DNA of 64,000 bases, taken from Pseudomonadota bacterium. GTDB lineage: Bacteria > Pseudomonadota > Gammaproteobacteria > Steroidobacterales > Steroidobacteraceae. The stretch spans positions 58,243-122,242 of the forward strand of contig CANGJP010000001.1 in the NCBI GenBank assembly GCA_947454465.1. The letters are read 5' to 3'. Below are positions 45,884 to 56,035 of the stretch, piece by piece (position 1 is the first letter of the stretch; each line of letters opens with the position of its first letter). Under the pieces are notes generated by a model. The model saw nothing but the letters and a program-made list of their open reading frames with translations. It was not told the origin of the DNA and made no database searches. The position numbers and the translations under genes are program-made.

Positions 45884-45897
45884 GTGAATATGTTCAC
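45884..45897. promoter_or_regulatory. Small palindrome in the pilM-ponA divergent promoter gap
   Basis: GTGAA-TATG-TTCAC is a perfect 5-base inverted repeat 96 bases before pilM. The gap 45789-46177 holds the promoters of both pilMNOPQ and PBP1A; nothing else distinctive is seen. Regulatory meaning is speculative. Confidence 0.25.
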
Positions 45898-46177
45898 TAA
45901 TTCTGACTCTGATCTAAGCCTTACTGGCTCCCATAATCTCATTCCACTCACGCCTTAATCTGCAACAAGAAACTGAAGGGAATCGCATCAGCATTACGGT
46001 TTTGACCTTAAAGCCCTGCCGTCTTTCATCCGATAAAAGGGTAAAATGATTCCACTGTGCTCCTTGACTTCATTCCGAAATGCTCGCTTCTTTCAGTACA
46101 TACAGCACTGAAGCCAGCCATATTAAGTAATATGCCTTGATCACCCCGTATCAGCAAGCACTTAGGAATCCCCCGCC

Positions 46178-48628
46178 GTGATTTCACCTCGACTTTCCAC
46201 TCTATTACGGTGGATGCTTATCCCACCGATCTTAATCATTGCGGCGATGTCCCTGTTGCTGGCTGGTGCCCTTGAGTACCTACGACCTGAAATTCCAGCT
46301 ATTGCTAGTTTGCGCGATGTCCGCTTGCAGGTTCCCCTGCGAATTTATACCCGCGATGGCAAATTGCTGTCCCAGATTGGTGAGCAACGCCGTATACCAC
46401 TAAGTTATAACGAATTCCCAAAGCAGGTCATTCAAGCATTCCTTGCTGCTGAAGATGACCAGTTTTTCCAACACAACGGAATTGATTACCCCGGACTAAT
46501 ACGAGCGTTAGCCGTTAACCTGAGCAGCGGTTCCCGACGTGAAGGGGGAGGCACCATCACCATGCAGCTGGCGCGCAACATGTTTCTGTCGCCAGAACGC
46601 AGCTACAAACGTAAGGCACTTGAATTGATCAGTGCTTGGCGGATCGAACATACCTTCACTAAACAGGAAATACTAACACTGTATCTGAACAAGATTTTTC
46701 TCGGTCAGCGTGCCTATGGTGTCGGTGCGGCGGCCGAAGTGTATTTCGGTAAATCAGTCGCTGAACTCAATCTTGCAGAAAGTGCTTTGATTGCTGGTTT
46801 ACCGCGGGCACCTTCCCGCGAAAATCCAATCACCAACCCGGAACTCGCTAAAAACCGCAGAAGTTACGTGCTGCGTCGCATGCTCGAACTTCATTTTATC
46901 ACTACCACTGAACGGGCCGACGCAGAACAGGCACCTATTCAATCTACGCTACATGGCTATGGTGTTGATCTTGATGCGCCATACTTAGCTGAAATGGCGA
47001 GGCAGGCACTTGAACTTCGTTTTGGTCAACGTATTTACACTGACAATTTCAGCGTAATCACTACCATTGACAGTCGACTACAACAAGCGGCTACTCGCGC
47101 AACTCGACTCGGGCTGCTTGAATACGACAGTCGTCATGGCTATCGAGGCGCGGTCGGGACCGTTGACGTGCACTCACTCAGTGATGATATTCAGCGTGCC
47201 CGTGCTTTGAATAATTATCCAGTTGTAGGCGGCTTACAACCTGCATTAGTTTTATCGATTTCTACCGATACTGCCTCACTTTATACTCGTGGAGCAGGTC
47301 ACATCCGTCTCGAATTAATTCAAAACAAATGGGCTCGACCTGCTCTAGCAGATGGATCTTTAGGTAAAGCCCCTTCAGTCATGTCAGATTTATTGCAACC
47401 TGGTCAGGTCGTCTATGTTGCACAGCAAATCAGTAATCACTGGCAGTTGATACAAATTCCTCAAGCTCAGGCTGCGTTGGTCGTCTTGGATCCTTACGAT
47501 GGCGCCATCATTTCACTAGAAGGCGGTTTCGATTTCAATGCCAGTCGATTCAACCGTGCCACGCAGGCTAAACGCCAACCCGGCTCATCGTTCAAACCTT
47601 TTTTGTACTCAGCTGCGCTTGAAAATGGATTCACACCTGCATCTATCATTAATGACGCTCCGCTGGTATTGCAGGGTAGCAGCGAGTCAGATGTCTGGCG
47701 TCCCCAAAATTCAAATCTCGGTTTCATGGGTCCCATGCGATTACGTGAAGCCTTAGTCCGTTCTCGAAACTTAGTTTCAATTCGTATTATGAATAGCCTA
47801 GGTACATCGGTAGCCACGACCTACATTCAAAATTTCGGCTTCACGGCCGCCCAATTACCCCAGAATCTATCGCTAGCATTGGGGGCAACACAAGTTACAC
47901 CCTTAGAAATTGCTCGCGCCTATTCTGTATTTGCTAATGGCGGTAAGCTCATCGAGCCATACCTGATCGAGCGTGTATATGCTGGCAACGGTCAATTACT
48001 GTTTAGTGCTGAGCCCGCACTAGCTTGTGCCGACTGTACCTCTGGAATCCACTATTCAAGCCGTGAAAGCTCCACCAACACTCAACGGATCAGCACCGAG
48101 CTTTCTGACCCTGAATTAATTTCGCCTAGCAAACTCGCCCCCCAAACCATTTCATCTGCCAATGCATTTGTCATGACCGATATCATGAAAGACGTAATTC
48201 GTCGTGGCACGGCCACTCGGGCCCGCGTACTGAACCGCAATGATATTGCTGGAAAAACTGGGACCACCAATGAGCGTCGAGATGCGTGGTTTTCTGGGTT
48301 TAACAGCGATTTGGTTGCGACCACTTGGGTCGGTTTCGATCAGGAACGACCTTTAGGTGATAACGAGGAGGGTGGTCGCACCGCATTACCGATCTGGATT
48401 TATTTTATGAAAGAAGCCTTGCGTGGACAGCCCGAACACTCCCTTACTCAACCTGAAGGAGTAGTCAGCATGCGAATTTCACCTGACACAGGCCAACCGG
48501 TAACCAATAGTACTGATCACGGTATATTTGAATATTTTCTGACCGATCATTTACCGGATGAAAACACTAATGCTGCTCCTGACTCTGTAACCTCACCGGG
48601 CGATAATGCCAGCGAAGGTTTGTTCTGA
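46178..48628 (+). CDS. mrcA: Penicillin-binding protein 1A (glycosyltransferase/transpeptidase)
   Basis: 816 residues, starting with GTG at 46178 (AGGAA nine bases before). One membrane anchor (PPILIIAAMSLLLAGALEYL), then the GT51 domain with the catalytic Glu92 in FLAAEDDQFFQHNG and GGGTITMQLARNMFL. An OB-like insert follows (about 310-430). The transpeptidase has Ser470 in PGSSFKPF, and RSRNLVSIR, then KTGTTNERRDAWF. It polymerises and cross-links peptidoglycan. Divergent from pilM. The next gene is 8 bases downstream. Confidence 0.96.
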   Translation: MISPRLSTLLRWMLIPPILIIAAMSLLLAGALEYLRPEIPAIASLRDVRLQVPLRIYTRDGKLLSQIGEQRRIPLSYNEFPKQVIQAFLAAEDDQFFQHNGIDYPGLIRALAVNLSSGSRREGGGTITMQLARNMFLSPERSYKRKALELISAWRIEHTFTKQEILTLYLNKIFLGQRAYGVGAAAEVYFGKSVAELNLAESALIAGLPRAPSRENPITNPELAKNRRSYVLRRMLELHFITTTERADAEQAPIQSTLHGYGVDLDAPYLAEMARQALELRFGQRIYTDNFSVITTIDSRLQQAATRATRLGLLEYDSRHGYRGAVGTVDVHSLSDDIQRARALNNYPVVGGLQPALVLSISTDTASLYTRGAGHIRLELIQNKWARPALADGSLGKAPSVMSDLLQPGQVVYVAQQISNHWQLIQIPQAQAALVVLDPYDGAIISLEGGFDFNASRFNRATQAKRQPGSSFKPFLYSAALENGFTPASIINDAPLVLQGSSESDVWRPQNSNLGFMGPMRLREALVRSRNLVSIRIMNSLGTSVATTYIQNFGFTAAQLPQNLSLALGATQVTPLEIARAYSVFANGGKLIEPYLIERVYAGNGQLLFSAEPALACADCTSGIHYSSRESSTNTQRISTELSDPELISPSKLAPQTISSANAFVMTDIMKDVIRRGTATRARVLNRNDIAGKTGTTNERRDAWFSGFNSDLVATTWVGFDQERPLGDNEEGGRTALPIWIYFMKEALRGQPEHSLTQPEGVVSMRISPDTGQPVTNSTDHGIFEYFLTDHLPDENTNAAPDSVTSPGDNASEGLF

Positions 48629-48636
48629 TAAATCTC

Positions 48637-49242
48637 ATGCCTCATCGTCACCTCCAGCGTAAATCAGAACTGAGTCGTATGCTCGCTATTGAAGCGGCAC
48701 GCATCATGGCCGAACAAAGCGTGCAAGATTTTGACATCGCTAAACGTAAAGCAGCGGAACGATTCAAGATAGCAGATCAAACGCTGTTACCAAAAAATTC
48801 AGACATTCAAGCGGCATTACATGAACATCAGCGCCTCTTTCAAGGTGAAGACCATGATGTAGTAATACGTGAACTTCGTCTACATGCGCTGCAATTGATG
48901 CAGCAACTGCAAACATTCGCTCCACATCTCGTAGGCTCGGTACTGCATGGTATAGCCGATGCACATAGTCAAATCAACTTACATGTATTTGCCGAAAATA
49001 CCGAGCAAGTCTTACTCCACTTGTTGGAACGCAATATCCATGCACGTCATGCTGTGAAAAAATTACGATATCAAACAGATCGGTTTGTTACTCTGCCAAG
49101 CTTTCAATTTACTAGTGCTTATTATGCTATCGAAATAGTTGTCTTTCCCATAAACGGCATCCGACAAGCACCACTCAGTACAGTGGATAACAAACCCATG
49201 GTCAGGGCTAACTTGGCTACACTACGTACATTGCTGCAATAA
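48637..49242 (+). CDS. Nucleotidyltransferase-like hypothetical protein
   Basis: 201 residues. The first ~65 are helical and charged; the middle HLVGSVLHGIADAHSQINLH resembles the hGS(x)xG...SDIDL signature of minimal nucleotidyltransferase folds, with a histidine (L-H) where the second catalytic Asp pair is expected. A C-terminal beta-rich part (FTSAYYAIEIVVFP) follows. Similar proteins occur next to ponA or in tRNA-nucleotidyltransferase-like families in gammaproteobacteria, function unknown. It is probably cotranscribed with the PBP1A gene (8-base gap) and ends at a terminator. Confidence 0.72.
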   Translation: MPHRHLQRKSELSRMLAIEAARIMAEQSVQDFDIAKRKAAERFKIADQTLLPKNSDIQAALHEHQRLFQGEDHDVVIRELRLHALQLMQQLQTFAPHLVGSVLHGIADAHSQINLHVFAENTEQVLLHLLERNIHARHAVKKLRYQTDRFVTLPSFQFTSAYYAIEIVVFPINGIRQAPLSTVDNKPMVRANLATLRTLLQ

Positions 49243-49244
49243 AA

Positions 49245-49275
49245 AAGCCCTGATGCTTTAGATGCGTCAGGGCTT
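49245..49275. terminator. Two-way terminator between the NTase-like gene and gltA
   Basis: AAGCCCTGA and TCAGGGCTT form a perfect 9-bp stem with a 13-base loop. On the minus strand it runs into TTTTTTATT, ending gltA; on the plus strand it is directly after the stop of the 201-residue gene. Confidence 0.75.
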
Positions 49276-49309
49276 ATTTAACTTTCAATACGCTTGCCAG
49301 AGGATGATC

Positions 49310-50608
49310 TTAACCACGCTTACTAATATCCACATAGTCACGTTTAGGCGAACCGGTATACAACTGACGTGGACGTCCGATCTTCATGCCCGGATCGGCA
49401 ATCATTTCCTGCCAATGAGCCACCCAACCCACGGCACGTGCAATCGCAAACATCACGGTGAACATAGAGCGTGGAATACCTAATGCGCTATAAATAACAC
49501 CTGAATAGAAATCCACATTTGGATACAGTTTACGCTCAATAAAGTATTCGTCCTTCAAAGCCACCTCTTCCAAGCGCAAGGCCAACTCAAACAATGGGTT
49601 ATCTGATTTACCCAGTTTTGCTAGCACTTTATGGCACATACCGCGAATGATCGTAGCTCGTGGATCAAAGTTCTTGTACACACGATGACCGAAACCCATC
49701 AAGCGGAAATTGTCATTCTTATCTTTAGCTTTAGCCACATACTTAGTGATGTTGTCGACCGTACCAATCTGCTCAAGCATGGCAAGCACGGCTTCATTCG
49801 CACCACCATGTGCTGGCCCCCAGAGCGCAGAAATGCCTGATGAAATTGCTGAATAAGGATTGGTGCCCGTGCTACCCGCCAGTCGTACCGTAGAGGTACT
49901 GGCATTTTGTTCATGATCTGCATGCAGAATAAACAACAAGTCCAGCGCTTGCGCAGCCACTGGATCGACCTTGTAATTTTCACAAGGTACGGAGAAAAAC
50001 ATATTCAGTAGATTGGAGCAATAATCCAGATCATTACGTGGATAAATAAACGGCTGACCCAGCGAGTGCTTATAAGCTGCGGCAGCGATGGTCGGAATCT
50101 TAGCAATTATGCGATGGGCGAAAATTTCACGGTGCCGTGGATTATTGATGTCCATCGAATCGTGATAGAAGGCTGACATCGAAGCTACGACACCTGAGAG
50201 CATGGCCATCGGATGTGCGTTGTAGTGGAAGCCATTGAAAAAACGTAGTAAGGATTCATTCAGCATAGTGTGATACTGAATGGCATGAGAGAACTCGTTA
50301 AGTTGAGTGCCATTCGGCAATTCGCCATTGATCAACAAATAAGACACTTCCAAGAAGTTGCTTTTTTCAGCCAGCTGCTCGATAGGAATACCTCGGTGCA
50401 ACAAAATACCGTTATCGCCATCGATATAGGTAATTTTACTTTCGCACGAGGCCGTAGACATAAAGCCAGGGTCAAAGGTAAAGACATCGTGGTCTTTTGA
50501 TAACGGCGCGATGTTCAGTACATTCGGTCCAATCGTTGGCGATTTCACGTCGAGCGTGGATTTCTTGCCAGTGGCCAAGTCTGTCAGCTCGAATTTCTTG
50601 TCAGTCAT
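49310..50608 (-). CDS. gltA: Citrate synthase (type II)
   Basis: 432 residues from the ATG at 50608 (TTAGG just upstream); a 21-residue N-terminal extension to 50671 is open but unlikely. It makes citrate from oxaloacetate and acetyl-CoA. Key residues: [31 protein letters not shown] (catalytic histidine), [13 protein letters not shown], and the aspartate in [16 protein letters not shown]. The 426-435 residue size is that of hexameric, NADH-sensitive gammaproteobacterial enzymes. A terminator follows at 49245-49275. Confidence 0.97.
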   Translation of the reverse strand: MTDKKFELTDLATGKKSTLDVKSPTIGPNVLNIAPLSKDHDVFTFDPGFMSTASCESKITYIDGDNGILLHRGIPIEQLAEKSNFLEVSYLLINGELPNGTQLNEFSHAIQYHTMLNESLLRFFNGFHYNAHPMAMLSGVVASMSAFYHDSMDINNPRHREIFAHRIIAKIPTIAAAAYKHSLGQPFIYPRNDLDYCSNLLNMFFSVPCENYKVDPVAAQALDLLFILHADHEQNASTSTVRLAGSTGTNPYSAISSGISALWGPAHGGANEAVLAMLEQIGTVDNITKYVAKAKDKNDNFRLMGFGHRVYKNFDPRATIIRGMCHKVLAKLGKSDNPLFELALRLEEVALKDEYFIERKLYPNVDFYSGVIYSALGIPRSMFTVMFAIARAVGWVAHWQEMIADPGMKIGRPRQLYTGSPKRDYVDISKRG

Positions 50609-50816
50609 AAACCTAATTTCCTGCGAAGGGGCCGGACAAAAGTACCCTTTAAATGGGCGCTTAAAAAACACATGTGAACCGCATGGGCTAAGTTTTTCTG
50701 GGACACCCGAAGGTATATATGCCCATCGAAATGCTTAACTGCGTAGACGCTGCAGTTTGCCAGAAAAATTCAATGGTGGAAATGTGTTGAGCGGGGTAAC
50801 TTCAATACGTCATCAC

Positions 50817-51104
50817 TCAACTTACACAACGATCGACCAGCAGCGTCGTATCTTGGACACCAGTTACACGTACACGCGACCCGGCCGGCAAATTTGGGCC
50901 ACGAACCACCCACTCGCGGTTCCCTAGGTGAATACGCCCTGACCCATTCTGTATCGGAGTCTGTAGCACCAAATTCGCGCCAATATGCCTCATACCAGAA
51001 CGGTGCGCTGCCGTGGGTCGCGCCAAATCAAGTTGACGCGAACGGTATTTCAACCAGAAATAGACGGTAAACACGAGGAAAGCAAAGACAAAGTACCATT
51101 TCAT
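50817..51104 (-). CDS. NfeD-like small membrane protein
   Basis: 95 residues: one N-terminal membrane helix (WYFVFAFLVFTVYFWLKY), a basic linker, then a beta-rich domain (GRIHLGNREWVVRGPNLPAG, RVRVTGVQDTTLLVD). The latter looks like the OB-fold of NfeD C-terminal domains, where GxVxxxGxxWxA/V and VxGxxLxV are typical. It would be an inner-membrane protein with a cytoplasmic or periplasmic OB-fold. No SPFH (stomatin) gene partners it here. It stands alone on the minus strand between gltA and mnmG; the start has no clear Shine-Dalgarno. Confidence 0.7.
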   Translation of the reverse strand: MKWYFVFAFLVFTVYFWLKYRSRQLDLARPTAAHRSGMRHIGANLVLQTPIQNGSGRIHLGNREWVVRGPNLPAGSRVRVTGVQDTTLLVDRCVS

Positions 51105-51197
51105 GGCAGGTATGCCGAGTTGAACAGGTCTTCAACCTTAACAAAAGACCGTGACTTAAACGATGAAACAGGTCACAGCTGGGCCACCCCTTTAAAC

Positions 51198-53102
51198 TTA
51201 GCCTGAAGCGAGTGCACGCTCGCGCTTGAGGTGTACTAATAACAATGAAATGGCCGCGGGCGTCACACCCGGCACACGCGCCGCCTGCCCCACTGTTGCC
51301 GGACGAGCTTCGCTAAGTCGTTGGCGCACTTCCGTAGACAACCCGCGAATTAACCGATAGTCCATTTCAGAGGGCAAGGTGGTTTCCTCATGGCGACGCT
51401 GACGCTCAATTTCAGTAGTCTGACGGCTAATGTAACCATCATATTTGGCTTGCACATCCAGCTGAGTGGCGACCTGCTCGACCAATCGCTCATCGTCGAG
51501 CGCCGGTGAAGTCCCAACAGTTTCAACCGCGACCAACGCCTGATATTCGACTTCAGGCCGACGCAATAAATCTAGGGCATGTACCTCGCGAGTTAGTGTG
51601 GTACCGAGCAATGCTTGCTGTTGATCTGCATTGAGGTGGTAAGGTTGAACCACCTTGGCGGCTAAGCGCTGCCATTCCTGTTCAACTGCATGGCGCTTAG
51701 CTTCAAAAAATGCCCACCGTTCATCATTAACTAGGCCCAGTTCACGTCCAGTTGGAGTCAGTCGCGTATCAGCATTGTCCTCGCGTAATAGCAGGCGATA
51801 TTCGGCGCGACTGGTGAACATACGATAGGGCTCCGACGTACCGCGAGTAATGAGATCGTCAATCAACACACCCAAATAAGCTTCGCTGCGCTTTGGCCAC
51901 CACGCTTCTCGTTCCTGTGCTTTAAGTGCTGCATTGATTCCAGCTAGCAACCCTTGTGCTGCGGCTTCTTCGTAACCCGTCGTACCGTTAATTTGACCGG
52001 CGAAAAATAGCCCTGGGATAGGCTTGGTTTCCAGGCTGTATTGCAGATCACGCGGGTCAAAATAGTCGTATTCGATGGCATAGCCCGGGCGTGTGATATG
52101 CGCCTGCTCAAATCCTTTTATTGAGCGAACCAGCTCAAATTGCACATCGAAAGGTAGGCTCGTTGAAATGCCATTGGGATAAATTTCGTGGGTATTGAGT
52201 CCTTCTGGTTCAATAAAAATCTGGTGCGACAGCTTGTCCGCAAAACGCACCACCTTATCCTCAATAGAAGGACAATATCGGGGGCCCACACCCTCAATCA
52301 CGCCAGTATATAAAGGAGAGCGATCGGTACCACCACGAATGATCTCGTGGGTACGTTCGTTGGTATGCGTGATATGGCAGGGCAACTGACGCGGATGATC
52401 ACTGCGCCGACCAAGGTAAGAAAATACCGGCATCGGCTCATCTCCGGGCTGGATAATTAAATCCGCATAATTGATAGTTCGGCCGTCAATTCGAGGTGGA
52501 GTACCGGTTTTCAGTCGACCCATTCGCAATGGCAATTCTCTTAAACGAGCAGCCAGGCGATTCGAAGCCGGATCACCAGCGCGGCCACCAGAATGATTTT
52601 CCAACCCAACATGAATCTTTCCGGCGAGGAAGGTTCCCACGGTCAGTACTACAGTCGGGGCGCGAAATTCCAGCCCAACTTGAGTGATGACACCCTGCAC
52701 CACACCCTGCTGAACTATCAGATCCGCCACTTCCTGCTGGAACAGGGTCAGATTAGGCTGATTTTCCAGAATGGTTCGCACGGCCTGCTTGTAGAGCTGC
52801 CGATCAGCTTGAGCTCGGGTGGCCCGAACTGCAGCACCTTTACTGCTGTTAAGAGTACGAAATTGTATGCCAGCTCGATCCGTGGCCATGGCCATCGCTC
52901 CACCGAGCGCATCAATTTCCTTGACCAGATGCCCTTTACCGATTCCGCCGATGGCCGGATTACAACTCATCTGACCGAGCGTTTCGATGCTTTGCGTCAG
53001 CAGGAGTGTTTTCGCTCCCATACGGGCAGCGGCCAACGCCGCTTCAGTCCCTGCATGACCGCCGCCAACAACGATGACTTGAAATTGATCTGGATAACGC
53101 AT
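51198..53102 (-). CDS. mnmG: tRNA uridine-5-carboxymethylaminomethyl modification enzyme
   Basis: 634 residues, the normal length. With MnmE it modifies U34 of tRNAs. FAD-binding [19 protein letters not shown] near the start, [20 protein letters not shown], the second conserved cysteine in [14 protein letters not shown], and the C-terminal helical MnmE/tRNA-binding part ([18 protein letters not shown]). No rsmG or parA follows downstream, so the classic mnmG-rsmG-parAB cluster is broken at this end; the small NfeD-like gene comes 93 bases later. Confidence 0.96.
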   Translation of the reverse strand: MRYPDQFQVIVVGGGHAGTEAALAAARMGAKTLLLTQSIETLGQMSCNPAIGGIGKGHLVKEIDALGGAMAMATDRAGIQFRTLNSSKGAAVRATRAQADRQLYKQAVRTILENQPNLTLFQQEVADLIVQQGVVQGVITQVGLEFRAPTVVLTVGTFLAGKIHVGLENHSGGRAGDPASNRLAARLRELPLRMGRLKTGTPPRIDGRTINYADLIIQPGDEPMPVFSYLGRRSDHPRQLPCHITHTNERTHEIIRGGTDRSPLYTGVIEGVGPRYCPSIEDKVVRFADKLSHQIFIEPEGLNTHEIYPNGISTSLPFDVQFELVRSIKGFEQAHITRPGYAIEYDYFDPRDLQYSLETKPIPGLFFAGQINGTTGYEEAAAQGLLAGINAALKAQEREAWWPKRSEAYLGVLIDDLITRGTSEPYRMFTSRAEYRLLLREDNADTRLTPTGRELGLVNDERWAFFEAKRHAVEQEWQRLAAKVVQPYHLNADQQQALLGTTLTREVHALDLLRRPEVEYQALVAVETVGTSPALDDERLVEQVATQLDVQAKYDGYISRQTTEIERQRRHEETTLPSEMDYRLIRGLSTEVRQRLSEARPATVGQAARVPGVTPAAISLLLVHLKRERALASG

Positions 53103-53239
53103 GGCCGTCCACCTCGAAGGGCGACTAGTTTACCCAACTCCTCGCCTTAAGGTACAAGTTGACAATGATCATGAGCTGAACCACTTCGTAACCAATCCGA
53201 TTTCCTGTGTTTACCTACACTAAACTAAGCTGCGATGGG

Positions 53240-53779
53240 TTAGTGCCTCTCTGAATCAACATAACTCACCGCAGACACCACCTCGAATGTATCCCGCACC
53301 GCGCCCGCTTGAGGGACAACGGGCGAATGACTCCATAGATCAACGTCGATGGACTCGCTAGCACCGGCAATCAATTTGCTTCTCAATGTGTACTCACCTT
53401 GCCACAACACTTTACACATAGAGGTTGCTTGATCTACTGAATTACAACTGTAACGACCTACCCTGATTTTCACTTCACTTACCGTCTTGTCAGAGGTATT
53501 GATCAGTTTCCCAAGCAGATGCCATGGTGCTCCACTGCCAACGAGCTTCATGTTATTCAATTGTAATGAATCAACGCGCAAGGTAATTACGCGTTTAGTT
53601 TCACTGACCTGCACTGGCTTAGACGGCAATGTCGAGAATGTTGCAACAGAACTCAAACTTTGCCAAATAATCAAAACTACCACTACCGCACTTAACGCCA
53701 CGCCAAGCCGTCGAAAACGCTGGGAAAACCCTAACAGAACAGTCATGAGTAGAAATATAAGTAACGCTCTAGCATTCAT
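53240..53779 (-). CDS. Membrane-anchored protein with FxLYD-like domain
   Basis: 179 residues. Two N-terminal membrane segments (LLIFLLMTVLLGF and VALSAVVVVLIIWQSL) precede a single extracytoplasmic beta-sandwich (about 65-179). The domain has LQLNNMKLVGSGAPWHLLGKL then INTSDKTVSEVKIRV, which resembles FxLYD/DUF3426-type domains. Two cysteines (SCN and MCK) may form a disulphide. I do not know the function. It lies upstream of mnmG on the same strand with a 137-base gap, and 117 bases after the GGDEF-EAL gene. Confidence 0.65.
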   Translation of the reverse strand: MNARALLIFLLMTVLLGFSQRFRRLGVALSAVVVVLIIWQSLSSVATFSTLPSKPVQVSETKRVITLRVDSLQLNNMKLVGSGAPWHLLGKLINTSDKTVSEVKIRVGRYSCNSVDQATSMCKVLWQGEYTLRSKLIAGASESIDVDLWSHSPVVPQAGAVRDTFEVVSAVSYVDSERH

Positions 53780-53896
53780 GTAAATAGACTTGCATTGAGA
53801 TGGTGTGCCAGTTTACGTTTTCTGCCGACACTTAAACGGCTTAATCTCTACTAGATAAGCTACTTTTCTCTTGCCTATTTAACAGGTGCTGTTGCG

Positions 53897-55792
53897 CTAC
53901 GCTCTATCTAGGTCTGTCGATTCGGTGAGACTAGCATGCTGTACTATTAATTCGAAGTCACTCAGTGGAACAGCAGGACTATATAGATAACCTTGGAATA
54001 AGTGACACCCCAAACTTTCCAGCAACGCTCTTTGATATTCTGTCTCCACCCCTTCTGCAATGACTTCCATTCCGAGCTCTGTACCAACATTAATGATACA
54101 GCGTGCTACTGCAACATCTCTGGGTTCATTCGCTATATTATTCACAAAGCTTTTATCCACTTTGAGCTGATTAATTGGTAGATTTCTTAAATTACTCAGT
54201 GAGGCATGACCCGTACCAAAATCATCCATAGATAAAGAGAGCCCTAACTTTCTTATGGCCGTCATCTTCTTGATTGCTGCTTCAATATTAGATAACGCAA
54301 TGCTCTCAGTCAGCTCTAACTTCAGCAAAGCACGTTCAAATTGATACTGATCCAGCAAATTTTCTATATGCTCGATAAATTTAGCATGTTGAAACTGGAC
54401 CACACTGACGTTGACTGCCAACTGCAAATGCGCAGTGATTGCATTTGACTTCCATAATGAAAGTTGTTGGCAGGCATATTCAATTAACCAATTGCCGATA
54501 GGGATAATATGACCAGAGTCTTCTGCCACAGGTATAAAGTCGATAGGCCGGATAAAGCCCAACTCTGGATGCACCCAACGAAGCAAAATCTCTGCACCCA
54601 CCACATACCGATTACGGTCGTACTGAGGCTGCAGGTAGGGCACAAGTTGGTCATTAATAATTGCGTTACCAAGCTCTGTTTCTAGTCGCGCTTTTAATTC
54701 CAATGCAACCTGCATTTGATCTTTGAAAAGGAAGCACTGGTTGCGACCTGCTTCTTTAGCTCGGTACAACGCAATGTCTGCTTTTTTCAGCAAATTCTCT
54801 AAACTGACCTGATGAATTCGACTGATCGCAATACCAATGCTGACAGACAATTTAAATTGAAATTCGCCTGCTGTAACCACGCCTTCAATCGCATATCTTA
54901 TTTTTTCAGCGAGCTCTATAGCTTGCGTATCCGCTCTAAACCCATCTCGTGGTAAATCATTAAGAATAATTGCAAACTCATCACCCCCCAGCCTAAACGC
55001 TACATTTCCTGCAGGAATATGACTACTTATTATGGTGGCCATTTGACGCAATACCTTATCACCCTCAAGGTGACCGCGTGTATCGTTAAGTCGTTTAAAA
55101 TTATCCAAATCGAGAAGAATTACAGCCGTATAAGACTGGGTGGGTGAAACTGCGTGAATTTCTGCAATGTATTTCTCAAAATAATTTCTATTCGCCAAAC
55201 CGGTAACATTATCGCTATAAGCCAATTCTTGAATTCTTTTCTCAGCTAATTTTTTCTGGGTGATATCACGCAAAAATGCGACAACGTGTTGCTTATCAAT
55301 TGCGGTTACCGTAATTTCCAAATCGACCCAACTACCATCAGCATGGCGATGCTGAGTTTCAAAGCGTTGATTACCTGACCAAATAATGCGTCTTATTTGT
55401 TTTTTAATCTGTTCCTGCGTGGCGCGGCGCTCCAAGTCTGAAATTTTCATAGTAAGCAATTCTGCTTTGCTGTAACCCATCATCGAACAATATGCGTCGT
55501 TAACGTGCATAAAGTTACCATCTAGGTCTAATACCCAGTAGCCTTCATCGGTACTATTGATTGCGCGCTCTGCATCGACTAGGCGACTTTTTAACTGCAT
55601 GATAGGGCGCAAACCTAAAAACCATAGGACTACACTGGTTAATAGCGAAGTAAAAAGCGCCTCTAGCAGCTCTGAGGATACCGAAGTCACAGGCACAACA
55701 AACATGGTAGCCACATCACAGATGAAGCTAGTGACCAGAACAACAATAGCAAAACGAATTTGCAACTGTCTTTTGGTTATTTTTCTAATCAA
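53897..55792 (-). CDS. Membrane PAS-GGDEF-EAL cyclic-di-GMP protein
   Basis: 631 residues. Two N-terminal membrane helices (IRFAIVVLVTSFICDVATMFV; ALFTSLLTSVVLWFLGL), a PAS domain (about 73-190; GNFMHVNDAYCSMMGYSKAE), then GGDEF (about 190-350; intact RLGGDEFAIIL) and EAL (about 370-615; EILLRW, KLELTES, MDDFGTGHASLSNL, KVDKSFV, EVIAEGVE). Both catalytic motifs look intact, so it may make and degrade c-di-GMP; the EAL motif reads EIL. The start is TTG at 55792; no clear Shine-Dalgarno. Its neighbourhood, with type I secretion and surface proteins, suggests a biofilm role by inference. Confidence 0.93.
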   Translation of the reverse strand: MIRKITKRQLQIRFAIVVLVTSFICDVATMFVVPVTSVSSELLEALFTSLLTSVVLWFLGLRPIMQLKSRLVDAERAINSTDEGYWVLDLDGNFMHVNDAYCSMMGYSKAELLTMKISDLERRATQEQIKKQIRRIIWSGNQRFETQHRHADGSWVDLEITVTAIDKQHVVAFLRDITQKKLAEKRIQELAYSDNVTGLANRNYFEKYIAEIHAVSPTQSYTAVILLDLDNFKRLNDTRGHLEGDKVLRQMATIISSHIPAGNVAFRLGGDEFAIILNDLPRDGFRADTQAIELAEKIRYAIEGVVTAGEFQFKLSVSIGIAISRIHQVSLENLLKKADIALYRAKEAGRNQCFLFKDQMQVALELKARLETELGNAIINDQLVPYLQPQYDRNRYVVGAEILLRWVHPELGFIRPIDFIPVAEDSGHIIPIGNWLIEYACQQLSLWKSNAITAHLQLAVNVSVVQFQHAKFIEHIENLLDQYQFERALLKLELTESIALSNIEAAIKKMTAIRKLGLSLSMDDFGTGHASLSNLRNLPINQLKVDKSFVNNIANEPRDVAVARCIINVGTELGMEVIAEGVETEYQRALLESLGCHLFQGYLYSPAVPLSDFELIVQHASLTESTDLDRA

Positions 55793-55950
55793 TATCGCAC
55801 CAACAAAAGGAGAATGGTTTGCGAGCCACCTATAAATTCATATCCAACGTAATCGTACTTACGCCTAATCGCTAAAAAAGACACCTCCACGACGGTTATT
55901 AGACTCTATTAGGTGACTATATTTCTAGTTTCACGGTACATAGTAATAAA

Positions 55951-55984
55951 AAACGGCTAGTTAGCTCATCGCTACTAGCCGTTT
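55951..55984 (-). terminator. Terminator of the FG-GAP protein gene
   Basis: AAACGGCTAGT and ACTAGCCGTTT form a perfect 11-bp stem with a 12-base loop; on the minus strand it leads into TTTTTTATTAC. It is 50-odd bases after the stop of the FG-GAP gene. Confidence 0.75.
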
Positions 55985-56035
55985 ATATATCTGTTTTTTT
56001 AATTATTCATTTTGCGTCGCAATTGAGCCGACGAA

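Noticed and set aside
52593..53150. 185-codon plus-strand frame
   Set aside because: Lies antisense to the mnmG N-terminus, which has unmistakable FAD motifs; no domain or ribosome site of its own.
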